From NCBI RefSeq assembly GCF_040412425.1, contig NC_089792.1, positions 20,424,789-20,488,788 on the forward strand: DNA of 64,000 nt, in the 5' to 3' direction. The number at the start of each line of letters is the position of its first letter. Positions within the stretch are counted from its first letter, which is position 1. A program made the position numbers and the translations under genes. Under the pieces are notes generated by a model. The model made no database searches. It was not told where the DNA came from and saw nothing but the letters and a program-made list of their open reading frames with translations. This document shows, in pieces, positions 16,970 through 29,838 of the stretch. This DNA is from Macrobrachium rosenbergii (lineage: Eukaryota > Arthropoda > Malacostraca > Decapoda > Palaemonidae).

Positions 16970-17560
16970 AGAGCCTGGAGATCATCTTGAAGCCTCCGGA
17001 AGCCCCAGAAGTCTTCGGAATTCCCCCGAAGAAATCTTCGAACTCTTTCGTCTCCAGGAAGGACCAAATCCGATTCCTTCTCTATAAAACGCTGTTCTTT
17101 AGTATTGTGCAAGAAATCCAAAGTCTTCAGAGCCTGGAGATGAAGCCTTCGGAATTCCTAGAAACCTTCCGAATCCCCAGAAGCCTTCGGAATTCTTTGA
17201 ACTTGAAGGAATCCTGAGAAACGCCCATTGGATTAAAACATGTTCAAGAAGACGTCTTCACGACTCCAGGATCCTTTGAAGCCGTCTTCATCTCCTGAAG
17301 CATTCCTGGAGAAACGCCCGTTGGATTATAACGTATTCTTAAAGTCTTAAACACTCCAGGAACTTGTGGAGCCGTCTTCAGCTTCTGAACGATTTCTGGA
17401 GAAACGCCCATTGGATTATAACATCTTGAAGACGTCTTCACGACTCCAGGATCCTGTGAAGCCGTCTTCGGCTTCTGAAGAACTCCTGGATAAACACCCA
17501 TTGGATTATCATGACTTCCAGAAGTAGTCTTCTAGAATCCAGCCGTCTTCGCCTGCTTCT
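16970..17560. repeat. Minisatellite, about 90-bp period
   Basis: Core units begin at ACGCCCATTGG (17221), ACGCCCGTTGG (17314), ACGCCCATTGG (17404) and ACACCCATTGG (17494), so periods are 93, 90 and 90 bp. Each unit carries a CTCCAGGA, a GAAGCCGTCTTC or GAGCCGTCTTC and a TTCTGGAGA-type block. The 5' part (16970-17220) holds shorter related pieces such as AGCCTGGAGAT and GAAGCCTTCGGAATTC repeated. Because the unit is a multiple of three, the minus strand stays open at 17244-17501 as a 30-residue repeat. It is GC-richer than its surroundings. Confidence 0.85.
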
Positions 17561-17904
17561 TTTCTGTTCTAAATATTTTAATTCTAAATATACACTTTCA
17601 TTCAAATTGAAGTACATGGATACAATATGAAACATTCTGGTGGAGTACCTACGCGGAACATGAAAAAGAGGGAAATCGCTGACTGGGATTTTAACATTTT
17701 GTCTTGAATATCATGAGGGGAATTATGTAGCAGCTCTTTTAATTGAACGGACTTTTCTTTGAGTACTAGATGGTTCTATTACTGTATCCCAGAATTTTTC
17801 GAAAAGTAGCCTTTCATTTTATCTTTTTATCGTTGTCAATTGTACAACTTTGTGTATACACAGTACATACTTTCAGTTTGTTATCAGAGCTTGGCTTGCC
17901 TCAC

Positions 17905-17907
<3 letters not shown>
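17561..17907. other. Unassigned sequence
   Basis: Nothing recognised between the minisatellite and the long AT array. Confidence 0.45.
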
Positions 17908-17989
<82 letters not shown>

Positions 17990-18011
17990 TATATGTATAT
18001 ATACATATATG

Positions 18012-18097
<86 letters not shown>
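17908..18097. repeat. (AT)n microsatellite, left flank of LTR element
   Basis: About 190 bp of AT with a few interruptions; it abuts the 5' LTR directly. Confidence 0.97.
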
Positions 18098-18099
<2 letters not shown>

Positions 18100-18101
<2 letters not shown>

Positions 18102-19010
18102 TTACAAATATTACTGCTGTTCGCCCTCGTAACTTTTGATTGTAAAAATATCAGCCTGACTGAGACCGGGAAAAGACGTTGTCTATATAGGAGCATCTTC
18201 AGTTCAAACCTTAACGTCCGTTGGAGAACGGGATAGGTAGCATTTAGGCCTTCCACCCTATAGGAAAATTTCCATATTCAACTTTAAAAATAGGTGGTCC
18301 TAAGGTCCTTTTTTCCTTTTTACCTGTCTCATGGCGAATGTTTTAACAAAGCGTAGACGCCTGGAAGGCATGACTGATAGGCCTGTTTTGACCCAGGCCA
18401 GGTCCGGGAAATTCAGAGAGAACCAAGCTTCCGGAGAGATAACACGTCCAGTTGACCTCTTCCCCCTTTCTTTGTCTATTATTCTATTAGTGAAGTGAAG
18501 AAACAATTGCAAGAACTCCACGTCGGTCGTTGATGCGCACAACGTTCGTCCTAAGGTAAAGTCGCTTTTTGTTCAAAACTTCGCCCATTCTTTTATCCTT
18601 TTTTTCTGTATTTCAAATTTCTCTGTTCCCCTTCTTCAGCCACCACTTACGGTATATGTGTTCACGAAGTCTAGATTAAGCCAAATTATTATGTTGTTAG
18701 CTTCAACCCCATTATTCCAGTAAAATACCTAGGGATTTAGGGTAAGCAAAATCAGGTTAAATCTCGATGCTTTTGTATGCCTCGCGTCCGAATGTTTGGA
18801 AGAACCGTTGCGTTTAAAATCAAATTCATCTCAAATATTCTTTGTTAAGGTTAATAACCCTTAACTGGCGACCTTTGGCTAATTAACGTCTGTCTTTGAG
18901 GTTAACTTTTGGCTTCAAGTGACAGGTTACGTGTAATCTTGGTTTGCAGGGCCGTAAAATTTACGTAAATTGAATAATACATGATCAACCAAGACCTCTC
19001 ACACGTAACA
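18100..19010 (+). repeat. 5' long terminal repeat
   Basis: Starts TTTTACAAATATTACTGCTG and ends CTCACACGTAACA. The ends form an imperfect short inversion (TTTTAC / GTAACA). A TATA-like CTATATAGGAGC at about 18183 is a plausible promoter. It differs from the 3' copy by scattered substitutions and small indels, for example around 18168, 18235 and 18363. Confidence 0.9.
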
Positions 19011-19011
19011 T

Positions 19012-19030
19012 TGGCGACCTTGCGTAGAAT
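19012..19030 (+). promoter_or_regulatory. Putative primer-binding site
   Basis: TGGCGACCTTGCGTAGAAT begins two bases after the LTR, the position expected for tRNA priming. It would pair with a tRNA ending in GGTCG-CCA. The tRNA identity is not established. Confidence 0.6.
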
Positions 19031-20194
19031 CTAAAGTACATTTTAGAGAAAGAATCTGGAGAAAAGGAAATTAAAATTACATTAATTCCAAAAAAAAAAA
19101 AAAAAATAAAAGTCAGATATCGAACTCCATTTCATTCTTCCAAACAAGGAACGAGGCATAATAATAAGCAGTAAAGAGAATAGTATAACAAGTGTAGCGA
19201 GAATTAGCATAGGTAGGAAGGGTGTAGAAACAGAGCAGAGAGTCATAATTTATAACGTTTAAGACAAGGACATTGTACCGTGTTCGGATTCGAGTTAAGT
19301 CGTCCATAACGTATCTTAAGGCCGGAAAAAGCGGAGCCTGTTTCATGTACACAAAGTAATTTAGAAATCGCGTCGGCAATTCCGATCGTTATTGTTTGCA
19401 TATAGCGGGAATCATTCAAAAAACCGTGTCAGTGAAGTAGCAAACGAACTGAAATAGTAATTTTACAATAAAGGTACCGTTCAGCAACGTAAATTTACGC
19501 AGGCAAGCCAGCATCTCTCTTTTCATTCTTTTGTTTAATCTCCGGGTGAGGAATACGATAACAAAAGACACAAAGTTGTTTGGTAATTTAGTTTTCCATC
19601 CGTAACGTAAAACGCTATGCATGATTGGTATATTTAAAGTAAAATCTGGATACCTGCATTTGTTGCGTTGTTTTGAATTTGTTTGAAAAAGAAAATACCC
19701 GCCATCTTGATTCTCCATGTTCGCTGTTGTTTTGAAATTGTTCGAACTGTTTGTGAGAGAACCAGCCATTTGGGGGTTTGAAAAATTTAGGCCTAACGGG
19801 ACCTTGGCCGCCATCTCAAAGACCTTGTTATTGTGACCTCTGCCCCAGACACTCTGGGGGCATTTTTTTTTTTGCTTTTCAGTAGTAAACCCACCTCCTA
19901 ATATCTTAGCTAGGAAAAAACCAAAAGATAATTTAGGCAGGGAAAGATAGGCCTTAGTTAGGAGTAATACCACAAGTTCCCATACGAATACCTACTATAA
20001 AAATCATATAAAGAAAATTTAAAATTTTTACGATAAACTTTTGTGACGTCGGCTCCCGGGAAAATTAAGATAATAAAGTAATCCCTAAGGAAGCCAAGAC
20101 GACGCATCTATATCATTTTATTAAGATCCATGCCATTGTGCATGTATAAAATCTTTGTTTACATGTTCTCAAGCAGCAAGAAATTCGCTGATTG

Positions 20195-20198
<4 letters not shown>

Positions 20199-20254
<56 letters not shown>
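20199..20254. repeat. (TC)n microsatellite inside the LTR element leader
   Basis: Pure TC run. Confidence 0.97.
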
Positions 20255-20257
<3 letters not shown>

Positions 20258-20620
20258 ATTCAAGTAAGCATTCCTAACCTAAGTGTACGTGACCCTCTTC
20301 AAAGAAAGAACGGCCGACACTAGGCTAATTAATTCGAATACAATAAGCCAAACAAAAGAAACACCTCTGTCCCACAATAGATGAGGACAAGTTAAGAGTA
20401 ATTACAATACAGTGATAAACTGTCGGTCACGAGTGAGGCCTGCTATCCAGACCGAAGCCAACAGTAGTTTTCACCCTCTGAAAAAAAGAAGGGGCCAGCA
20501 CTGGGGCCGGTACTGGGACCAGCCACTCACGAGGATCTTTAAGAAAAAAAAAAAAAACCCAAATTCACTTTATTCCACAGTGCCAATAATTTGCAGCACT
20601 CATCACTTGAATAGCTTACT

Positions 20621-20646
20621 TCTCTCTCTCTCTCTCTCTCTCTCTC
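20621..20646. repeat. (CT)n microsatellite inside the LTR element leader
   Basis: Short pure CT run. Confidence 0.95.
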
Positions 20647-20996
20647 ATTCGATTGTTGCACTCTGCAGGGGGTGTAGAGTGCCTTTCCTCCCATATAGCC
20701 TAGTTGGACTCCAGTAGAGGGTCCCTAGGAACACATTGGCACCATAAGTGCCACCAAGCAAGAATCCAGAAAAATAAATAAAACAAAACCAAAAGGGAAC
20801 ACAGAAGAGAAAGTTCTTCTGGAACCTAACCTGCACCAGTGCCTAGGGATACTGAGTGCCACCAGTGTGACCTGTACACGGCACACCTGAAACTACAGTG
20901 CCACCTTTGAAAGGGTGCCACGTCATTGAAGAGACACTTCCTCGCTGCCCAAGTACGCCCAGTCGACCCGGTTAGACGCCCTTCCCCACCAGAACC

Positions 20997-22292
20997 ATGG
21001 CAGCAGAGCATTATAAAACTTTCCTGGGGCTGGGGACGGCGGCAGGTCTCACCGGCTCGGAACTTACTACCTGGGTTAAGGAGCAAGTGGACGACTTGGC
21101 CAAGCGGGAGAGAAGGAAGAAAGACTCGAGCAGAGGAAGTATGAAGAAGAACGAAGGTGTATGAAGCCGAGCAAAGGCAGTATGAAGAGGAAAGAGAAGA
21201 AAGAAGGAGACAGCATGAGTTAGCCTGCAAGGAAACTGAGTTAGCCCTAAAAGAGAAGGAGCTCGAGCTGAGAGAGCGAAAATGGAGAATGCCGAAGCTA
21301 TGGCTAGCCATCAAGCCTCCAGTCCTACACCTGCTGCATCAAACGCCCAAATTTCGAGCATCAATTCTCTAGTCCCCAAGTGGACTGAGGACGAGCCAGA
21401 AGCATGGCTGGAGGAAATCGAGGCTCTTTTTCGATAACTACAGCACCATGCAGACGGAGAGAGCCTTCATACTAGCCAAGCATATGGAGGGAAAAGCCAA
21501 GGCAGCACTTCGCTCACTGGAGAAGAGCCAGAGAGGCAACATGGCGGAAGTTCGTAGAGTCATTACAAAGGCCTACGAAATAACCCCAGAAAATGGAGAC
21601 AACGGTTCCGAGGTCTTGCCAAGGAAGTCGGCTGGTCTTGGACGGAATGGGCATGTCACAAAACCCAGTCCGGTACACGCCGCTGGTTCGACTCCTTGGC
21701 CTGCACGACGTTTGAGGATCTCTTCAATCGGACCATGCTAGAAGACCTTTTCCAATGTGTGCCAGGGCCCCTTGCAGTATATCTTAACGATAAACAGCCC
21801 TCCACACTTATGGAAGCTTGTCGCATGGCTGATTCGTGGGAAACCTTCAATCAGTCGCATAGCACCTCTCAGAAGCGAATCATCCCTCCGGCCTACCTCT
21901 CGAACTCCACTCGCCCGAAGAATGGACTGCCTAGCAAGACCCTGTGCAACTATTGCAAGAAGGGGGGCCACGCTGAAGCTGAGTGCCGATACAAACTCGG
22001 CACTAATAAGCAGCCTAACCCTACCAGCCAGAACTCCGCTCCCGATTCACCCGCTCAGCCCTCTCCTCCAACAGTTACTGCAGGCCACCGAGCCCATCCA
22101 AAAGGCCCGTGCAAATCCTGTGGGGCTGCTAGCCACTACAATGCTGGATCTCCGGCCTGTCCACATCATGTCCCCACCACCAAATTTGTCAACCTAATCA
22201 GCACTTCATTTTCTGCTGCTGGTCCGCACCGATCCTTTACCCCGAGAGACTGGAAACCCAGTTCATCTCGGTGGCCCTCTTCAGAGCACTAG
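20997..22292 (+). pseudogene. Gag-like polyprotein of LTR element (frameshifted)
   Basis: The ATG at 20997 has a good context (ACCATGG) and opens MAAEHYKTFLGLGTAAG. A frameshift near 21115 moves reading to the 21157 frame, which encodes a strongly charged coiled coil rich in E, R and Q (about 70 residues, 'YEEEREERRRQ', 'ELALKEKELELRER'). Another shift near 21290-21440 leads to the capsid-like helical domain: WTEDEPEAWLEEIEALF, then AFILAKHMEGKAKAALRSL (21463 on), and LEDLFQCVPGPLAVYL (21737 on). A canonical nucleocapsid knuckle CX2CX4HX4C lies at 21945-21986 (CNYCKKGGHAEAEC). A second, non-canonical CX2CX4HX7C motif is at 22110-22160. Together these match Gag of Ty3/Gypsy-type elements: virus-like particle assembly and RNA packaging. 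At least three frame changes make this copy unable to give full-length protein. Confidence 0.85.
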
Positions 22293-22560
22293 CCTGCCAG
22301 TGACCCTTCCGGTCACAGTAGACACTCGCGGCAGATATTAGCCTGATCGCCAGGGCCCAAGTGCCAGCCGGTGCCATGGTTGACGAAGAAACCCGGTGGG
22401 AAATGAAGTGGATAGAGGGCCACACCATCACCGTTCCTACTGTCCAACTCCAGGTTATGACACCTTGGGGCACGATACCCCACCGCCTCGGCGTGGTAGG
22501 TGGAATTTTCGGCCCGGAGTGGCCTTCTTGTTGGGTCGGGATCTTCTCTGCGGAAGCCCG
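22241..22560 (+). pseudogene. Aspartic protease of LTR element (damaged)
   Basis: After the Gag frame closes, another frame carries a retropepsin-like domain. A catalytic D-T pair sits at 22321-22326, but the bases after it are altered, so the expected small residues of the active-site turn and the following frame are lost. The middle (22361-22500) reads GHTITVPTVQLQV and resembles the beta-rich flap region. The C-terminal LLGRDLL signature is at 22528-22548 in yet another frame. Order, spacing and position after the knuckle support a Gag-Pro arrangement. The protein would have cut the polyprotein; this copy cannot. Confidence 0.75.
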
Positions 22561-23070
22561 TTACCAACGCCACTTCGCAGCCACGTTACCTCCTCCACGG
22601 AGGCCCCAGTTAAAACTCTCAACCATGACAAACCTCCACCTTCCGCCCACCAAAGTGGTCCGCGGAAGGGGCACAACCCAACCTATTTCAGGCCTAGCCC
22701 TCTCCAATCGCGAAGGGCTGGCCCACCAAGAGGTCCTCCTCCGCGAAGAGAGATTCAGGAGGAGCAGTACCGCTGCAGGATGTGCAAGCGGGCAGACCAC
22801 TCCACAAATTGGGAGGGCTGCCCAACCAAGCAACGCCCAGCGGACGCCCCCGAACAAAACTCACCGAGAGGCTACGATCTCCTGCTGGGGCAGGAATCTC
22901 TGCCGCAGCCAAACCCAAAGTCGTCCGAGAGGTATTGCACCTCCGACCCCTTGTCAGGCATGCCTGACCCTCAACTGCTGCCAGTGCCACTTGCGAGCAC
23001 TGAGCAGTGCCAGACTCCGTCCGCCACGGACGTTGAGCTACCAGTGGAAAAGGCCCCATGCCGGGTCTAA
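22561..23070 (+). pseudogene. Proline-rich segment with an extra C2HC knuckle downstream of protease
   Basis: The frame open from 22396 continues past LLGRDLL into a proline/arginine-rich stretch and reaches a CX2CX4HX6C motif at 22774-22821 (CRMCKRADHSTNWEGC), followed by a stop at 23068. In Ty3/Gypsy elements reverse transcriptase should begin here, and I see no RT motif in any frame. The 'H....W.GCP' form of the knuckle resembles those in ORF1 proteins of Jockey-type non-LTR elements more than a retroviral nucleocapsid. This could be a captured segment or a lineage-specific extra ORF. Function not established. Confidence 0.5.
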
Positions 23071-23219
23071 ATCATGAGGTGAATCCTCCTCCGGGAGATT
23101 TAGGATTCCCCATGCAGTTGATCATCGCGACTGGAGAGCCTCCAGCACCCGAAACTTCTTCTTTGCAAGATTCTTCTTTGCAAAATTTGAATCCAGGATG
23201 AACCCCTGGAGGATCGAAA

Positions 23220-23471
23220 TGGTACCCTCCCTTGGAAGACCAGGAACTGGCATCCTCGGACGCAGAAGTCGAGATCGCTCTCGCTCCGGTTGTCGCAGCA
23301 GCCGGAGTAGGGAGTCCTCCCGCAGCTTTTGCAGTTGCCCCTGACTTCGCGCCCGCTAGCCCTTCTGGCCTGTCCCGGAGTCGGTGCTCTCATCACCTGC
23401 TAGGCCAGCTACTGATAGGCCTTGGAGGAAACCGAAGAAGAAGAAGAAGGGGGCGGAAGAGAGCCCAGTAG
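23220..23471 (+). pseudogene. RS-rich and lysine-rich remnant
   Basis: One frame reads arginine-serine dipeptides at 23261-23327 (GRRSRDRSRSGCRSSRSR). After two stops (TGA 23342, TAG 23357) the same frame reaches PWRKPKKKKKGAEESP at about 23426-23473. RS domains and basic tails suit an RNA-binding or nuclear protein tail. Another frame over the same bases is open for 79 codons (23232-23471) and is alanine/proline-rich. The pattern would fit the C-terminus of the preceding knuckle protein. Confidence 0.4.
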
Positions 23472-24171
23472 TTGCGAAGCTATATAGCTCATCCTGGCAC
23501 TAGTGCCCTCTCGGCACAGTGCCCTAACATCTAAGAGTGATCCTGGCCCCTTGCCCAGAGAAGGTAGCCAGTGTGATCTCTTCCTTCTATTTGTACCTAG
23601 CCTAGGCCACCTTAAAGTACAGTACATCAATTTAGTAGCCTTGTTCTTTCCACTTACCACCGAGCCGCAGTAATCATGTAAGTAGCATAACTAATTTCAG
23701 TAATCTTAACTATTGTGAAACGAGCCACGATGCTCGTGACACGCATGGCCCAAGACCTCAGTGAGGCACCCATTTATCATATGAGGCAACCCTCATGAAT
23801 TAACTAGTAAATTTTAATTGTATTAAACATAAACCATGTTGTAATTTAGTTAGAATATTAACTCTTATGTTGGTGCTACGGTCGGGTTAGGATAGGTTAA
23901 GCTAGGGAATATCATAGAATGTACCACTAGGCTAGGTCTAAAACACATCTTGATTGTAGGAGGTAGCCTATAATAACCGCGAGCACCTTCTAGTACTATT
24001 AGAATTAGGTTAAGTAGTGATTATAGCTCATATCCTATCTAGGGTTAGGTAGTTCTGTAGCTAGGTAGGCTAACCAGGACTAATCTGCTCAGGGAAGGAG
24101 AGTAACCTACGAGAGGCGAACAGCTTGTTTAGTATAGACCTTCACGCCCGAAAAGGGAGTGAAGGCCCTCT
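23472..24171 (+). other. 3' untranslated part of LTR element
   Basis: No coding signal. Contains many short GGTTAGG / TAGGCTA-type motifs typical of degenerate low-complexity sequence. Confidence 0.5.
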
Positions 24172-24183
24172 TAAAGGGGGAGC
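24172..24183 (+). promoter_or_regulatory. Polypurine tract
   Basis: TAAAGGGGGAGC lies immediately upstream of the 3' LTR start, as required for plus-strand priming. A second purine run (GAAAAGGGAGTGAAGG) is 20-35 bp upstream. Confidence 0.75.
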
Positions 24184-25810
<1,627 letters not shown>

Positions 25811-26199
25811 TCAGTTTCTGAAGCAGCCAAGTTCTGATAACAAACTGAAGGTATGTATATACACAACTCTGTACAACTGACCTAACCCCTGAAAAGATAA
25901 GATGAAAGGATTTATTGTATAATGTACAATGTGACATGTGAGAGTAAAATGGAGTGATTGTATATGATGTATGTATTTATAGTGAAACTAATGTTGGAAT
26001 TGATACCGAAATAAATAGAGGGGTCCATGAGGATGTGCGGTGAAGGAGGCAATTTTTTGATCGATTAAGTTTTTTTATGGAAAAAGCAGTTTAATAGTTA
26101 CAATGGTTATAGAACGACTGGTCATCCTTCTGGTCGGAGTGATAATGCGAAATCACAGAAATGACATTTGACGATGATGCTAACTGGTGGGATCAGAAA

Positions 26200-26565
26200 A
26201 TGCTATTAGGAATGGTTGATATTTACACAGTATAGTTTACATGAAATAATGATGGCTATGGAAAGTGCACTGTTAAGGGGAAAGTTCGAAATGAATAGGA
26301 GCAAACGTCTGCTGATGAAGTTATACAAGAATTGGGAAGATGGAGTAATGATGGCCAAGGAATGCAAGTGGTTGAATCAAAGTTTTATTGGGAGTAACAT
26401 GACGGATAATGATAGGATGGTAGGAGAAGGGAGTCGCCGAAAAGGTCAGGCATGGAACATACGCCAGTGTGTGTGCAGTAGGTTTGGAGGAGGAGTGTCT
26501 ATAGAAACCCGACTTGAATTGTACCAAAGGATTGTAGTTTCAGCTGTCTTGGAAGTGAAGTGAGA
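26200..26565 (+). pseudogene. LINE relic: RT C-terminal fragment
   Basis: An open frame of 115 codons contains GEGSRRKGQAW followed by IETRLELYQRIVVSAVL at the 3' end. This matches the non-LTR RT region 'R.NEG.KAWG.L....... E.K..LY..IV.PT.LYG' just after the thumb 'YLG' block. Upstream ALLRGKFE and KECKWLNQS sit where the preceding RT strands should be, but are eroded. The downstream region (YGSE.W onward) is absent. The same LINE lineage seems to be represented by the fragments at 42580-42770 and 43260-44075. No function is expected. Confidence 0.6.
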
Positions 26566-26836
26566 AGAGGATGTTAAATGATAATTAAAGAAAAAAAACT
26601 GATTCAGTTCAAAGAAATTGTTTAAATAGCACTATTGATGAGGAATTTAAGGGTGAAATTACGGAAGATTGCCCAGATCTATCGCCAGTCAAATATTCCT
26701 ATTACTAATTTTTGCTAGTGCAGCTTGTCGCCATTGTGTAAGCATTAATATATCTTTAAAAGATTGCCCTGTTGATACCTATGAGTTGATGCTGCAACAG
26801 CTGTTGGCAATAAAAGGATGAGCATAAAACAATTTT

Positions 26837-27240
26837 AGTTTTTTGTAAAAGAAAACTATCGTGCCGGCTTTGTCTGTCCGTCCGCACTTTATTCTGTTCG
26901 CACTTTTTTCTGTCCGCACTTCTTCTGTCCGCCCTCAGATCTTAAAAACTACTGAAGCTAGAAGGCTGCAAATTGGTATATTTATCATCCACCCTCCAAT
27001 CATCAAACATACCAAATCGCAGCCCTCTAGTCCCAGTAGTTTTTCTTTTTTTTAAGGTTAAAATTAACCATAATCGTGCTTCTGGCAACGATATAGGATA
27101 GGCTACCACTGGGCCATGGTTAAAGATTCATGGGCCGCGGCTCATACTGCATTATACCAAATCACCGAAAGATAGAATCTATTTTGGGTGGCCTTGATTA
27201 TGCGCTATACAGAAAACTCGGCGCATTTTTTCTTGTTTGT
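26837..27240 (+). mobile_element. Decapod MITE-like repeat with internal hairpin
   Basis: Begins AGTTTTTTGTA (26837) and carries the near-inverse TACAGAAAACT at 27208-27218. Distinctive blocks are TCTGTCCGTCCGCAC repeated near 26874-26935, an inverted pair AAAAACTACTGAAGCTAGAA (26944) with its complement ending 27044, GGGCCGCGGCTCAT (27132), and a final GGCGCATTTTTTCTTG. I recognise this sequence type as abundant in decapod genomes. It has no open frame of note. Confidence 0.75.
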
Positions 27241-27293
27241 TATTTGGAAAAACGTTGTCATTAAATATTAGACGGCACAAATGCATCAGCATC

Positions 27294-27455
<162 letters not shown>

Positions 27456-27561
27456 CGGGCGCGTATGTATGTATGGATGTCTACTCCAGCTACGAGAATT
27501 ATTGCACAAAAACGAAGATATATTTTGGCATGCCAACCTCAGTTTTGACCTCTAAATTGCT

Positions 27562-27565
<4 letters not shown>

Positions 27566-27614
<49 letters not shown>
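27566..27614. repeat. (CT)n microsatellite
   Basis: Pure CT run. Confidence 0.97.
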
Positions 27615-27617
<3 letters not shown>

Positions 27618-28837
27618 TGGCGTTTGTCACATACTTCAACTGTCAAAGTTGGATAGCCGTCCTCAAACTTCTGTTATGTAACTCTCGCGTATCTTGTTTT
27701 TTCCCCTAATTTTTTGGTCAGGTGGGATGTGCTGAACGTTAGTTTCCAAAGTGGCATTCCCTTCTTAACCTGACTGCTTGTTCGTGCGGAAAAGAGTTAA
27801 GATGCGTCTTTCGATGCCCTAGTTTAATAATTATATTAAAAATATAATGCACTTCCTACAGCCTATCTGCGTTATTGGTTTTTGCTTGCGAGCTCTTATT
27901 TCATAACGAAATTATAAGGTCAGCGTACAGATGGGGAAATAAATCATCAAGTCAGCGCTAAAATAATTATTTTTAGTATTTCATTAGTAGGCAAGAAAAC
28001 AGCGTCATTTATCGATGGGATAAATGACACTGAGGCAAGTTCAGAATCAATCGTTAGCTCCCCTTTGCTTTTAATTCCGAAGAACTATTGCTGCAGTCCC
28101 GGTATTCACATCCTCGGCCGCGTGGACATAGTGCCAGGATTAGCTGATGTGGGCAGAATTAAGGTGTTTTCTTAATATTTTACTATTATTAGTATAAATT
28201 ACACGTTTACCACCTTTGCATCAGCTGTCCCTGGAGTGCAAAGCCAAAGCACGGTTCTCCGTACGTAACTTAATGAAAAGGTTAGAATTAAATCGCACTA
28301 CTTTTTTTTTCCCCAAAATGAGAATGAAAGGTCACGCTGAGTAAATTACAAATACGTCATCTCAGTCCATAGTATGGGGGTAATGTCACAAAACGAAGAT
28401 AGGAGAAAACAATATGAAAAATATGAATACCATCTGTAATACTACAGTAAAATCTAAGTTATTATATATCAAATCAGCATATCAAAAGAAAATAACATTA
28501 GTCGGTGCTTGGCGGGTCTCTGTTGTTGAAACTGGTCACGATTAGAAACGTTCATTTGACTTATCAAATGCAAAGTCTTTCTGTTTACATTATGAAAAAC
28601 TAATGACAACGCATCCACTTCCGGTGGAGCGTGGTCAGTGAGGCCAAAATGGAAATGCTTCTCATTATTATACATGTTGTAATAGGACACTGATATGCTG
28701 ATATTTTTATACTCAGCCACTTACTGTCAGTATAACATGCATTTTAGATTTACCAAGTGTTTTGTGCATGTTTTTTTATCGTTCGCATCGTTCAGGTTTC
28801 CATATTTATTGGATTATTTTCACGTAATATTAAATGA

Positions 28838-28840
<3 letters not shown>
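27615..28840. other. Unassigned sequence
   Basis: No gene or known repeat seen; a 14-bp imperfect inversion near 28003-28031 (CATTTATCGAT..ATAAATG). Confidence 0.45.

Positions 28841-28898
<58 letters not shown>
28841..28898. repeat. (TC)n microsatellite
   Basis: Pure TC run. Confidence 0.97.
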
Positions 28899-28901
<3 letters not shown>

Positions 28902-29187
28902 TGGTTTTGCAGATTCAATTTAGCCGTTTCACATAATCTTCGAACAATGCTTCGGCCTTCGCTCGCAGTGATTTAATCCCGAGTTGCTCCTAAGCTAACC
29001 TCATGAAAGACCACAATAAAAAAGAAATACTAGAAATTTCTGAATTGATTCATGTTCAAGTGCGTTTGCTAAAGATACTTTTGTAGCGATTAGAGTCTTG
29101 TTGAATAGTGTAGTGTGTTACATATAATTACCCTTCCCTTGAGATTAAAAGTCCTTTTCCTCATCATGTCTGTTTATTCTATTTTTC

Positions 29188-29830
29188 TTAGATGACATTC
29201 AGAGAGCACCTCCCGGTATGCATCTTCATTTCCGAGATTCCCTTGCTCGTCATTTCTTCTTTATTTACTGTATACTTTCTTCGTGCAACTATTTTCATCT
29301 TGAAATACGTACCGAAATTCACTCTTGCGTGTTCTTTCCTCCCTATTCGCTTCCAGTTCTTGTTTGACAATTTTTTACATTCTCTTGTATACCTATATAC
29401 CATCTACGGTCAGAAAGGTGTAAATCAAGTAATGGCTCTTTTCTCTCCCTAGCTAATTTCATTTTCATCCTCATCTGTACACTTGTGATCATTATAAATG
29501 CTTCCTACTCTCTTACTCGGTGGCCCTCAATTTCACTTATCCATCTTCAGCTCCCATTTTGGTATCTTTCATCCTTTTTCATTTTTCAGCGATCTTCTCC
29601 TTAAGTACAACTCTCATTTTTCTTATCAGTTTCACTTTTGTTGTTACATGTATACTGACGTTTTGACCTTTCCCCAACTACTGGAATACCTTCTATTTTC
29701 ACTTTTACTCCAGTCATCATTTTCAAACCATTGCGTCTGTTTATTGGATTTCTATCCATTTTGGATTACTGCATTGTCTAATAAATTTTCTTCCCCTCCA
29801 TTTCCCCATTTCAGAGCATTTGGATTTTGA
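29188..29830 (-). pseudogene. Possible LINE relic: endonuclease-RT linker
   Basis: On the minus strand, fragments KVKLIRKMRVVLKEKIAEK (about 29660-29600) and KNWKRIGRKEHARVNFG (about 29360-29300) resemble the helical, basic linker between endonuclease and RT in LINE ORF2 proteins. No catalytic motif is present and stops are frequent. Alternative: chance similarity in purine-rich sequence. Confidence 0.35.
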
Positions 29831-29838
29831 AAGACGCT

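Larger units (their letters stand above)
19031..20996 (+). other. Long untranslated leader of the LTR element
   Basis: Almost 2 kb between primer site and Gag start with no plus-strand coding signal. It holds an antisense open frame of 185 codons (19416-19973, minus strand) without a recognised domain, and two (CT)n tracts at 20199-20254 and 20621-20646. Such a long leader is unusual; it may include a deletion remnant or captured DNA. Confidence 0.6.

Noticed and set aside
20826..23660. Minus-strand frames up to 162 codons opposite Gag-Pro
   Set aside because: GC-rich antisense of the Gag-protease region; no independent motif.
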